A stretch of 64,000 nt of DNA from contig NZ_JACHVC010000012.1 of NCBI RefSeq assembly GCF_014230145.1, forward strand, positions 1,307,001 through 1,371,000, written 5' to 3'. The translations under genes were made by a program, and so were the position numbers. How positions within the stretch are numbered: the stretch's first letter is position 1; every line of letters begins with the position of its first letter. Origin of the DNA: Pelagicoccus albus (lineage in GTDB: Bacteria; Verrucomicrobiota; Verrucomicrobiia; Opitutales; Opitutaceae). Shown one piece after another: positions 35,989-44,739 of this stretch. Under the pieces are notes generated by a model. It had not been told where the DNA came from. It searched no databases and was given only the letters and a program-made list of their open reading frames with translations.

Positions 35989-36744
35989 CTACTGGTTCGA
36001 AGCGACTTTTTGCATCTTTTCCACGCAAGCTTTTAGGGCTGGTACGGGGTTCTCGGGGTCCGCTTCGTACTCCAGGATCGTTACGCCTTCGAACGATTGA
36101 GCCTCGAGCTCATCGAGTAGACCGGGAAGGTTCAAATTCCCTTCGCCAACGATTGTGTCTTTCCATTGGGCGTTCGACTCGAAGATGAAATCCTTGAAGT
36201 GGATACCGTAAAGTCTACCGGCGTATTTTTTAGCCCAATCGATTGGGTTGCCCAGGTTTGGACCGATTTGCATCGCCCAAGCGGTGTCCATGCACAGGCC
36301 GATTTGAGGACTGCCTAGACCAACTAGAAGCTCCATAACATCAGGCTGTCCCCCAAACATATAGCCACCGTGGCAGTGGATTCCTACCTTGATGCCGTAT
36401 TTGTCGCTCCATGACTTAACTTGAGCGATGGCTTGATTGAAGGTGCCGACTTGGAAATGGGCGGAAATGTGTTTGGCGCCCGCCGCTGCGGCGCATTCGA
36501 AATAGGATTCCTGTTCCGCTTTGCCTACAAAGGTCTGTACTCCGATCGATACGACCGAGATTCCTGCGTCCTCGTAGCATTTCAATTGCTCCTGCCATTT
36601 GGATACATTGTCGAAATCAGCATGCACTGCACAGACCTCGATGTTTCGAAGACCAATCTCCGAAACCTTGGAGGCGACCTCTGCATTGTCTTTGAATTCA
36701 CGGAAGCAGTAGCTTTGTACTGCAAGGTTGTCTAAAATGTTCAT
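35989..36744 (-). CDS. sugar phosphate isomerase/epimerase (TIM barrel)
   Basis: A 251-residue AP-endonuclease-2/xylose-isomerase-like TIM barrel, starting MNILDNLAVQSYCFREFKDN. Metal-ligand-type residues appear in KHISAHFQVG, VGIHCHGGYM, IGLCMDTAWAM, YGIHFKDFIF and VTILEYEADP. Such enzymes isomerise or epimerise sugars such as inosose or other keto-sugars. It lies 13 bases downstream of the Gfo/Idh-type oxidoreductase gene on the same strand. This pair is common in sugar-catabolic loci. The substrate is not identifiable. Confidence 0.9.
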   Translation of the reverse strand: MNILDNLAVQSYCFREFKDNAEVASKVSEIGLRNIEVCAVHADFDNVSKWQEQLKCYEDAGISVVSIGVQTFVGKAEQESYFECAAAAGAKHISAHFQVGTFNQAIAQVKSWSDKYGIKVGIHCHGGYMFGGQPDVMELLVGLGSPQIGLCMDTAWAMQIGPNLGNPIDWAKKYAGRLYGIHFKDFIFESNAQWKDTIVGEGNLNLPGLLDELEAQSFEGVTILEYEADPENPVPALKACVEKMQKVASNQ

Positions 36745-36757
36745 GTTGGAGCGTTGC

Positions 36758-37813
36758 TTAAAGGTCTACGGATTTGCCTGTGCGGCTAGATTCTGCGATG
36801 GCGTCTAGGATTTTCTGTACCGTGAGTATCTCGTGGGCTGCTGCCAGTAGTGGTTCTCCAGAGACGAGGTGGTTTACGAAATTATGGAAACGGTCGCAGT
36901 GTGGAAGGGCCGGTGTGGCTGCCACGTTTTCAACGATCTGGTAATCGGCGTTTATGGGGTCGTTTCTTTTGTAGACCTTAGCTGGATACACGCTCGCTCC
37001 CATCTCCGTACCAAAGAGCTCTACGTTTACCCGTTCGCGTTCTGCCATATGGGCAGCCCAAGAGGCCTCCAGGTTAATTGTCGCGCTATTTTTCATACGA
37101 ATCATTGCGGCGGCCAGATCATCGACGTCGAACACCGTATCTGTTTTATCGGAGATGCCCCAGCCTCCTTCACCGAGGCCCCGGTTGCCGAACTTGGTAT
37201 AGGTTTTCCCAAAAACGGATACCGGTTCGAAGTTGTCCATCAAGTGCATGCAGAGATCGAGCAGGTGCACGCCGATGTCGTTGATCGCTCCTGCTCCAGC
37301 GAGCTCCTTGTTTCCAAACCAAGTGCCCAGGGAAGGGATTCCCTCGCGCCGTTGCCAGTAGGCTTTCGCGTAGTAGATTTCCCCCATCGTTCCCGACTCT
37401 ACGATCGCTTTGATTTTTTGGGAGTCGGGGCTGAATCGTTGATTCATGCCTAACGTGAAAACTTGTCCTGTTGCCTTGGATACGTTTATTACCTCTTCCG
37501 CCTCTTGCGAATTCATGGCGAACGGTTTTTCCAAAATAACGTGTTTTCCTGCCTTTAACGCTGCTATGGCAAGGGAAGCATGGAATTTGTTGGGAACCGC
37601 GATATATACCGCGTCGACCTCTTTGCAGGAAAGAAGCTTGGCTGAATCGGTGAACCGGTGCGGTATCGCAAAGGTGTCGCCCAATTCTGCGACCCGCTTT
37701 TCGCTTAAGTCCTGAGCGGCGACCAATGAGGCTTGGGGATGTTTGAGAAGCGCTTCCGCGCTGTACTGCGAAATCTTTCCGCAGCCGATGAATCCGAATC
37801 TGACTTTGTCCAT
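36758..37813 (-). CDS. Gfo/Idh/MocA family oxidoreductase
   Basis: A 351-residue NAD(P)-dependent dehydrogenase. It begins VRFGFIGCGKISQYSAEALL (Rossmann GxGxxx), then DAVYIAVPNKFHASLAIAAL, the catalytic motif HVILEKPFAMNSQEAEEV (EKP), and AGAINDIGVHLLDLCMHLM with the conserved D-x-x-x-H. The family oxidises or reduces sugars such as inositol, glucose-fructose or scyllo-inosose. It is the first gene of a two-gene operon with the TIM-barrel isomerase. Confidence 0.93.
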   Translation of the reverse strand: MDKVRFGFIGCGKISQYSAEALLKHPQASLVAAQDLSEKRVAELGDTFAIPHRFTDSAKLLSCKEVDAVYIAVPNKFHASLAIAALKAGKHVILEKPFAMNSQEAEEVINVSKATGQVFTLGMNQRFSPDSQKIKAIVESGTMGEIYYAKAYWQRREGIPSLGTWFGNKELAGAGAINDIGVHLLDLCMHLMDNFEPVSVFGKTYTKFGNRGLGEGGWGISDKTDTVFDVDDLAAAMIRMKNSATINLEASWAAHMAERERVNVELFGTEMGASVYPAKVYKRNDPINADYQIVENVAATPALPHCDRFHNFVNHLVSGEPLLAAAHEILTVQKILDAIAESSRTGKSVDL

Positions 37814-37993
37814 GGCGGGTTAGGTGAGCGTGTTGAGGGTATTTCGCTTGTTGTGCGACTTCGGGGTCGGTCTTGACGCACTCTTTTAAAGAAACAATCG
37901 CGACAATTGGAACGGAGATGGTCCCTTGTCAAATGAAGCTCAATTCAAACGAGACGGGATTCAACTCTCATTCAAGTGTACGTGGCCGCAGAC

Positions 37994-40870
37994 TCACCGG
38001 AACTCAATAGACTCGATCATTACACCAAGTTTTCTGGTATCTTGACTGTTAGGGTCTCGCTCGCTTGGGACAAAGGTTTGGTTGTGTAATTCTAGGGTGT
38101 TCATTCCTTGTCGATTCCAAGAGTCGAGAGGTATTTCAAGAGTTGAGCCTGAATCTAGGGGCTCGGTCACCATCAAGGGGATGTCGTTCCAAATGATATT
38201 CAGAGGCACCCGTTCTGGATTCGCATTTAGGATCTTGATCGTCAAAAGCTGTGGTGCGAAGTCGGGGTCGAATTCTAGCGAAAACTTGGCTGAACCGTTG
38301 GTCCATCTCGCAGATTTGCTTTGTATCGTTTCGGTCTCGTACAATCCGCTCTCTTTGATGCCAAAGTGGGGTTTTTCACCGAAACTTACTTCTCTGAACT
38401 GCTCATCTCGCTTCATTTTGAAGGTGAATCCACCCAGCTGCAGTCCTAGCTGCCTCGAGTCCGTGGCGTTTTCGTAGACCTGAGCTGGAGACCACGTATC
38501 GCAGAGGATCTGTAACTCGATGCTTTCCGCGGCCCAGTCGATTTTGTCGATTGGAAGGTCGATCTTAGCACCGCTTTGGGGAATTTTGCCACTGTAGATG
38601 GAAACACCGTTGGCAAGGATCTCGGTTGTTGACCCCTCTGGCCCAGTTGAAAGGGCTTTGAACGTCAAGGATAGAGGAGGGCGGTCGAAAATCCACGGTA
38701 TCGAGAAGCGTACGTTGCCTTCCGACCATCGGAAGTAGTTTCCGCCGCTGTTTTCTTGATTAAACAAGCCAGATTCCTTGACCCCGAGAATTTTGTGGGG
38801 ACCGACAACCACGTTGCGATCTCTCGGTTCGTATCCAATTAGCTCCCCCTCAACATCGGTTAGGAAAACTGTCATTACCCTCTCGCTCAATTCTGTAGCT
38901 GGGGGCTCGAGTGTTTTGGTGATGTCAATGTCGTTGAAGGAAAAGCCTTGAGATCTGCCTGTTTCGGGAGTGGATAATGGTCCGCGAGTCACGTACACGA
39001 TTCTCCTACCCTCTGCCAGCTCCTCTCCTATCAACCTCTTCAGTATTGATTGGTGTTTCTCGTTTTGATCTAGACCTCGCAAAGTTTGTTTACCTTCTGC
39101 CAACAACAGAGCTCCGAATATCGGCTTTTCGAGATCGGTGACGACGAGAGCGTCCTCTGGAATCTCTCGGGCTATTTCTTGAATGAAGGTACTTGCCCCT
39201 TTGTGCAATTTCGTGAAAGCGATAGTTTCCAGAGGTGCCCTCACTAATAGCACAAAGGCGATAAGGACGGGAGCTGCCAATTGGGCTGCAGACACGTTAG
39301 CCTTAAGCCGGTCTAAAATCTCGTTGATCGCTAGGGCTGCGAAAATACAGAATCCAGGTATGATGATAGGGGTATAACGCCGGATCCTCCACGGGTGATC
39401 GGGGCTTATCTGAGGCGCGTACAGATAGAGAATGCTCAAGGTTGCCCAGCAAGCTACGAGGAGTGTGAGCGAAAGATCTTTGCGTTTGAATACGCCGACA
39501 AAAGAGAGGCATACTCCAGCCACTCCTAGGAATGTTACGGGGAGACTCAGATAGGTCGTCAGGTGGACCAGTGACAGTTCGCGAAAATCTCGTCCGGTTA
39601 ATCTCTTCCCTTCTGGGAATTGCGCGAACGGCTCCACGTGAGGCCGTACGAAATAAGCGTAAGCAGCGGCCGCTATGAGTGCTCCTAGGAAGGTCGCAAT
39701 AAAGGGCTTGGAAGCAAAAAAGGAGCGAAGGGATCGACGAAGGGTTGGGTTGATTGGAACAAATCCCAATAGGGCCAAGAATATCGCTGCCGAGACCATG
39801 GCTATTATCTTGTTCGTAAAGTCGTTGTAGTAGTCCTCAGAGCACAGGAAACCGTAGAGCGCAGCTAGGAGCGCAGTTGCTGCACTAGATAGAGCGACCC
39901 ACGTTAGCTTCTGTGCATCTTTGCTGTTTTCACTGCGAGTTAAAACCCAATAGGTTAGAGCTGAGCTTATCCCGGTCGCTGTGAGGAGCCCATCGATACG
40001 AACGAAAGCGTTTGCGGATGCCAGGATAGCTCCCGCAGTTAGAAGCAAGCCTACTTGAGCACGAAGGCCTACGGAGATGGTCATAAGCCCCCCGATAATA
40101 AGGGTTTGGGCGAGAGGCTCGCTAAGCGTTATCCGAACATTCCAGACTTGTGCTGGGTTTAAGGCAAAGAATATGCAGGCGATGATTGCTGCTCTGGAAC
40201 TTCCTGAAACCCTCCTGACAAAACAAAATAGGAGCAGGAGATTGAGTGACCCTAGTAGGGCATTGAAGGCGAACAGGCCGTTGTACTCTCCCATCCCAAA
40301 GAACTGGGCCATCCACAAGGCCGTGGTTGGGGGGAACTGGAAGTAGACGATGTTTTTGGATATATCGAATGAGTATCCACCACCTTGCAGGCCGCCGCTC
40401 AACAGGGCCCGGTTTTCGTCTTCGTAAACTTTGCTATGGGGTGGTTCGTCGAAAAGCCAGTGTTCTTGGGCGATATGCGCAGCAAGGTTGGAGTAGACCC
40501 CTTGATCTCGTCCAGAGAAGATGCTCTCAGTGGAATAGGTAGCGTTCCACGCAAACAGCGCTATTGCCGCGAGGACGATGGCGATTTCGGACTTGGTCGG
40601 CAAATTGTATCCTCGAAATGAGTACTTCGCGCCTAACAGGAAAATTAGCCAGCCGGCTATACCATTTACGGCTGGGAAGAAAAATCCGAACCAAGCCGTC
40701 GCCAATAGGATTGGAAAGTAGATTGTACCCCCAAATAAACAAGAGATGCAGAACCTTTCTACGAATGAGAGTTCTGCTTTATGCCGTTTTTGCAGGAACT
40801 GAAGGGTTGCTCCGCCCAGAGTTAATAATCCCGGAAGGGCGCCGAATGAGGCTAATTCTTGGAGAGTCAT
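37994..40870 (-). CDS. large GT-C-like membrane protein with tandem C-terminal beta domains
   Basis: A 958-residue protein. The first 560 residues contain about a dozen membrane spans. An early acidic loop (SIFSGRDQGVYSNLAAHIAQ) resembles the catalytic loop of GT-C lipid-linked sugar transferases such as GT39. A soluble part follows. The last 270 residues hold two tandem copies of one beta-rich domain (687-825 and 826-958). The copies share GVKESGLF/GIKESGLY, an RW(S/T)xG motif and a closing R(Q/K)LG motif. A role in transferring sugars from lipid carriers to surface polymers is inferred. It is a single gene, divergent from the GT2 gene at 41038. Confidence 0.82.
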   Translation of the reverse strand: MTLQELASFGALPGLLTLGGATLQFLQKRHKAELSFVERFCISCLFGGTIYFPILLATAWFGFFFPAVNGIAGWLIFLLGAKYSFRGYNLPTKSEIAIVLAAIALFAWNATYSTESIFSGRDQGVYSNLAAHIAQEHWLFDEPPHSKVYEDENRALLSGGLQGGGYSFDISKNIVYFQFPPTTALWMAQFFGMGEYNGLFAFNALLGSLNLLLLFCFVRRVSGSSRAAIIACIFFALNPAQVWNVRITLSEPLAQTLIIGGLMTISVGLRAQVGLLLTAGAILASANAFVRIDGLLTATGISSALTYWVLTRSENSKDAQKLTWVALSSAATALLAALYGFLCSEDYYNDFTNKIIAMVSAAIFLALLGFVPINPTLRRSLRSFFASKPFIATFLGALIAAAAYAYFVRPHVEPFAQFPEGKRLTGRDFRELSLVHLTTYLSLPVTFLGVAGVCLSFVGVFKRKDLSLTLLVACWATLSILYLYAPQISPDHPWRIRRYTPIIIPGFCIFAALAINEILDRLKANVSAAQLAAPVLIAFVLLVRAPLETIAFTKLHKGASTFIQEIAREIPEDALVVTDLEKPIFGALLLAEGKQTLRGLDQNEKHQSILKRLIGEELAEGRRIVYVTRGPLSTPETGRSQGFSFNDIDITKTLEPPATELSERVMTVFLTDVEGELIGYEPRDRNVVVGPHKILGVKESGLFNQENSGGNYFRWSEGNVRFSIPWIFDRPPLSLTFKALSTGPEGSTTEILANGVSIYSGKIPQSGAKIDLPIDKIDWAAESIELQILCDTWSPAQVYENATDSRQLGLQLGGFTFKMKRDEQFREVSFGEKPHFGIKESGLYETETIQSKSARWTNGSAKFSLEFDPDFAPQLLTIKILNANPERVPLNIIWNDIPLMVTEPLDSGSTLEIPLDSWNRQGMNTLELHNQTFVPSERDPNSQDTRKLGVMIESIEFR

Positions 40871-41037
40871 TTGGGAGTCCTGAGTAACGGTTTTTCTCTA
40901 GTAGCAGGATAGATGATCCAGTCCGAGGAAGGACAGGCAGTATCTCATTTTGGGACAAACCTTTTTTATGCGATGCTAGGGACGGAAGATATTTGTTGAT
41001 TGCGTGGAAGGATGCCTTCAAGGCTTTGAGATCGATT

Positions 41038-41997
41038 ATGAAGTTGATCATTCAGATTCCCTGTTTCAACGAAGCTGAAACGCTTCCTGGCACTTTAGCC
41101 GATTTACCACGGACCATCCCAGGGGTGGATGCGGTGGAGTGGCTTGTGATTGACGACGGCAGTGCAGATGGCACCGCGGATGTTGCTCGCAATTCAGGAG
41201 TAGATCACGTGGTCCGATTACCACACAATCAAGGTTTGGCGAAAGCATTCACTACTGGATTAGAAGAATGCCTGAAGCTAGGTGCGGACATCATAGTGAA
41301 TACGGATGCTGACAATCAGTATTGCGGAGCCGATATCGCAAAACTCGTAGCTCCAGTTTTGAACGGAGAGGCGGAGATGGCTATCGGGGCCCGGCCTATC
41401 GATGGAATCGAGGAGTTCTCCCCATTGAAGAAGCTCCTACAGAAATTTGGAAGCCGAGTTGTGAGGTCTCTCAGTGGTACGGATGTCGCGGATGCTCCCA
41501 GCGGTTTTCGTGCAATGAGCCGATCTGTGGCTACCAAACTTAATGTTTTCAGTGAGTATACATACACTTTGGAAACAATCATTCAGGCGGGACAGAATGG
41601 AATGAAAATAGTTTCCGTCCCTATTCGAGTTAATGGTAAGACTCGTGAGTCTCGCCTTGTGAAGAGCATTTTTTCGTATGTGAAACGGTCTGTATTAACG
41701 ATGTGCCGGATTTTTGTGGTGTATCGTCCCATGCGTTTTTTTATGACCCTAGCTGCGTTGACGTTCGGGGTTGGGTTTATAGCGGTTTTGCGTTTTCTCT
41801 ATTTTTACTTCATCGGGGAAGGCTCCGGCCACGTACAGTCTGTTATATTGGCAGTTTTCATGATGGGGACAGGGCTCTTGCTCGCGGTAGTCGCTTTACT
41901 AGCAGATTTAATTTCGGTGAATCGTCGTCTGATGGAGAGGTTGCAATGGAAGCTGACAGAGCTCGAACGCGGAATGAAAACTTCAGATTTGGACTGA
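41038..41997 (+). CDS. family 2 glycosyltransferase with C-terminal membrane spans
   Basis: From the ATG at 41038 the product has 319 residues, starting MKLIIQIPCFNEAETLPGTL; a TTG at 40993 is less likely. GT2 motifs include VEWLVIDDGSADGTADVA, NTDADNQYCGADI (the DXD) and the ETIIQAGQNG segment. Two C-terminal spans follow (FFMTLAALTFGVGF..., VILAVFMMGTGLLLAV...), as in DPM1/GtrB-like enzymes. It probably loads a sugar onto undecaprenyl or dolichyl phosphate for use by the GT-C proteins nearby. The next gene starts 1 base after its stop, and a GtrA-type protein follows later in the same operon. Confidence 0.93.
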   Translation: MKLIIQIPCFNEAETLPGTLADLPRTIPGVDAVEWLVIDDGSADGTADVARNSGVDHVVRLPHNQGLAKAFTTGLEECLKLGADIIVNTDADNQYCGADIAKLVAPVLNGEAEMAIGARPIDGIEEFSPLKKLLQKFGSRVVRSLSGTDVADAPSGFRAMSRSVATKLNVFSEYTYTLETIIQAGQNGMKIVSVPIRVNGKTRESRLVKSIFSYVKRSVLTMCRIFVVYRPMRFFMTLAALTFGVGFIAVLRFLYFYFIGEGSGHVQSVILAVFMMGTGLLLAVVALLADLISVNRRLMERLQWKLTELERGMKTSDLD

Positions 41998-41998
41998 T

Positions 41999-43216
41999 AT
42001 GGAGCGGAACGAAATCGACTCCTTACACGTTGGAATTGTAGGCGGTACCTTCACCGGCAATAGAGGTGCCCAAGCGATGTTGGCTGTTTGTGTTCGCGAA
42101 ATGCGCAAGCGATATCCTGGATGTACTATTCACGTTTTGACTTACTATCCTGATGCTGATCGTAACGAAAAGCTTGATACGGATGTATATGTTCACAGCG
42201 CAACGCCAGTGAGGTTAGTACTAAACTGGGTTCCTCTATTCTTGTTGGCTAGACTGTTTGGGGTAGGAAAAAATCCTCCAAAGGAGCATGGTTTGGGCTT
42301 TTTGCAGCTGGCTAAGTTGGATCTGGTGCTGGATGTGGCGGGAGTTGGTTACATTGATGGTAGGGAGAAGTTTCTGCCGTACAACGTCTTAACCTCTCTG
42401 CCTTTTTCTTTGCTAGGTGTGCCTTATTTCAAGTTATCGCAGGCGATTGGCCCGATTGGGTCCTTGCCCAATAGAGTTTGCGCGAATCTCGCTTTGGCTC
42501 GGGTATCTCGGATTTTTGCACGTGGAGCGATGACGGAGAAGCATCTAAAAAAGGCATTCCCTGAAGGAGGGAATATCGATGCCGCCGCCGACTTGGCATT
42601 TTTGTTAGCACCGTCCAATCCGGTTAAACCCATCGCCCAGCGTGAACGAAGGGTCGGTATAGTGGCTAGCTCTTTAGTGATGTCTAAGAATGATGGATAC
42701 ATTTCGACTTTGGCAGAAGTCTGTATCGCACTTTTGAACCAAGGCTGGGAAGTTGTCTTGATTGCCCATTCTTGGAGAGGTCAAACGACAAAGCTGAGAA
42801 ACAATGACTTGCCGGCCTTGGACGCCATAGCTGCCTACGACGAACGATTGGGCTGCTTGCCTAGGATTGGTGAAGGTTTGGATGCTTCGGAGTTGAAGTC
42901 GCAAATAGGATCTTGCCGAGTTATACTCACGAGCCGTTTTCACGGTATGATTGCAGCCTTAAGCACTGCGACCCCCGTCGTTGTTGCTGGTTGGAGTCAC
43001 AAGTATCGCGAGGTTATGGAGATGTTCGGCTTAGAGCGCTTTTGTTTACCGCACGATAAAGCCAATGTGGAGTCTTTAGTTGGCTGTATTTCTGAGTTGG
43101 ATAAGGATGCATCTTTGGTTTCCAAAAGCATTCTAGAAAAACTTCCCGAAATCAGATCGAATAGCGAGAGCCAGTTCGATAAGGTCTGTGCAGCAGTCAA
43201 CTTTGAGCGAGAGTGA
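41999..43216 (+). CDS. polysaccharide pyruvyl transferase family protein
   Basis: A 405-residue protein beginning LHVGIVGGTFTGNRGAQAML. It contains LDLVLDVAGVGYIDGRE, PYFKLSQAIGPI and TSRFHGMIAALSTATPVVVA, the signature regions of CsaB/PssM/WcaK-type pyruvyl transferases. Those enzymes put pyruvate ketals on sugars of surface polymers using phosphoenolpyruvate. It overlaps the following GtrA-like gene by 4 bases (GTGA). It sits between a GT2 gene and a GtrA gene in an operon with an FrhB-like gene, consistent with decorating an exported glycan. Confidence 0.9.
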   Translation: MERNEIDSLHVGIVGGTFTGNRGAQAMLAVCVREMRKRYPGCTIHVLTYYPDADRNEKLDTDVYVHSATPVRLVLNWVPLFLLARLFGVGKNPPKEHGLGFLQLAKLDLVLDVAGVGYIDGREKFLPYNVLTSLPFSLLGVPYFKLSQAIGPIGSLPNRVCANLALARVSRIFARGAMTEKHLKKAFPEGGNIDAAADLAFLLAPSNPVKPIAQRERRVGIVASSLVMSKNDGYISTLAEVCIALLNQGWEVVLIAHSWRGQTTKLRNNDLPALDAIAAYDERLGCLPRIGEGLDASELKSQIGSCRVILTSRFHGMIAALSTATPVVVAGWSHKYREVMEMFGLERFCLPHDKANVESLVGCISELDKDASLVSKSILEKLPEIRSNSESQFDKVCAAVNFERE

Positions 43217-43605
43217 GCAATATCTGGACGGGAAGGCTGAAACGCATTTTACCCCAGCTGGTGCGTTTCGCATGTGTCACTACGTTGGTTCTAGGAGTCA
43301 AACTAGGTATTGTGTGGTCATTGGGACCAGTGCTCAATCCGTATGTCGCATATTTTATCACTCATCTCGCTATTTTTATCGTTTCTTACGTCCTGCATTC
43401 TAAAGTTACGTTTAATTCGGCTTTAGGCTGGAAAAAAGCAGGGGTCTATCTGAAGGCAGTTATTGGTATCAAGATTCTGGATTACCTAATTTTTTCTGTG
43501 GCTTTGGTTTATTTCGAAATAAACTCTTTGGTGGCAGTTCTTGCTGCAACGGCGTTAATTACAATTTTGAGATTCATGTTTGCTCGGAAAGCCTTGAGTG
43601 CTTGA
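43213..43605 (+). CDS. GtrA family membrane protein
   Basis: A 130-residue protein with four hydrophobic spans and a GTG start overlapping the previous stop. The pattern 'QLVRFACVTTLVLGVKL', 'YVAYFITHLAIFIVSYVLHS' and 'KVTFN' is typical of GtrA, which is thought to flip lipid-linked sugars made by a GtrB-type GT2 enzyme. The GT2 gene two positions upstream is the likely partner. Confidence 0.9.
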   Translation: MSNIWTGRLKRILPQLVRFACVTTLVLGVKLGIVWSLGPVLNPYVAYFITHLAIFIVSYVLHSKVTFNSALGWKKAGVYLKAVIGIKILDYLIFSVALVYFEINSLVAVLAATALITILRFMFARKALSA

Positions 43606-43623
43606 TGAATTACTTTTGGGAAG

Positions 43624-44709
43624 ATGGAGAATATTGATAATGTGGACACAAGCACGCCGATAGGAAGCTATCGCAAGGCGTGGGTTGGTTATAGCTTGGA
43701 TGAAGAAATTCGTAAGCGCGCTGCATCCGGAGGGATCGTTACCGCGACCCTTTGTCACCTATTGGAAACCGGTCGCATACAGGGTGCTTTGGTTTGCTCC
43801 TCTGGATTCGAGGAAGGAGAATTCAATTTTCGTTTGAGTATCGCCCAGACTCGAGAGGACCTTTTTGAGGCTCAATCGAGTAAGTACTTTGATATACCCG
43901 TTCTCAGGGGGTTGAATCTACTGAAAGAATTTGAAGGTAAGGTGGCTGTAGTTGGTTTACCATCACAGATCAATTCCTTGTCCCGAAGGATGTCGAAAAA
44001 TGAGGAACTGCGTTCCAAGGTCGGGTTTCGGATAGCATTGTTCTGTGGGCACAATTCAAAAAAAGAGCTGATTGAGCGGGTCTGGGAAAAAAAGGGAATC
44101 AACCCTAAAGACATTGACAGGTTTCGTTATCGGCAGGGCCATTGGCGAGGGCAGATGGAATTGACTATGAAAGATGGTCAAATTCAGCGTTTTCCTTTCC
44201 AAGATTTCAGCCACTACCAAAATTTACACATTCTCTCCTTGGATCGCTGCTTAAATTGTCACGACCACATGGGCTACTATAGCGATCTTTCAACTGGAGA
44301 TGTTTGGCTGCACGAAATGAGGGAAGACCCTGTGAAGCACTCTGTATTCCTTGCTCGTTCACCTCTAGCGGAAGAAATTGTAGAAGAAATGAGGGCCAGA
44401 GATCTTCTAAAGGCAGAGCCTGTGGATCGTCGTTTTGTCTATAGGAGTCAGAAGAGATCAATCAATTACCACTACAACTTGTCGGCTCGGGCAAAGGTCG
44501 GAAAACGGCTCGGCGTTAAGATAAAGGATAGAACCGGAGAGAAACCGAAAATTCGCGATTTGATTGCAGCTTACATCGTTCTGACAAATCACAAAATCTC
44601 TAAGAACCCGCGTCTATTGAGGTGGTTTATGAAAATACCTAAGCCTATCGTCGCAGCGTATCTTTATTTGTTCAAAGGATTGGTAAATTACGAACGCAAG
44701 GATTATTGA
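43624..44709 (+). CDS. FrhB/FdhB-like (coenzyme F420 hydrogenase beta subunit C-terminal) protein
   Basis: A 361-residue protein with the FrhB_FdhB N- and C-terminal pattern: RKRAASGGIVTATLCHLLET near the start, AVVGLPSQINSL, RIALFCGHNSKKE, and the Cys-rich CLNCHDHMGYYSDLSTGDVW. Members of this family within polysaccharide loci are often beside pyruvyl transferases. They are thought to be iron-sulfur or flavin reductases acting on sugars, not genuine F420 enzymes. It is the last gene of the 41038-44709 operon. The exact reaction is unknown. Confidence 0.87.
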   Translation: MENIDNVDTSTPIGSYRKAWVGYSLDEEIRKRAASGGIVTATLCHLLETGRIQGALVCSSGFEEGEFNFRLSIAQTREDLFEAQSSKYFDIPVLRGLNLLKEFEGKVAVVGLPSQINSLSRRMSKNEELRSKVGFRIALFCGHNSKKELIERVWEKKGINPKDIDRFRYRQGHWRGQMELTMKDGQIQRFPFQDFSHYQNLHILSLDRCLNCHDHMGYYSDLSTGDVWLHEMREDPVKHSVFLARSPLAEEIVEEMRARDLLKAEPVDRRFVYRSQKRSINYHYNLSARAKVGKRLGVKIKDRTGEKPKIRDLIAAYIVLTNHKISKNPRLLRWFMKIPKPIVAAYLYLFKGLVNYERKDY

Positions 44710-44739
44710 ATCCAAAGTACATGGACTGCGAGGGGACTT

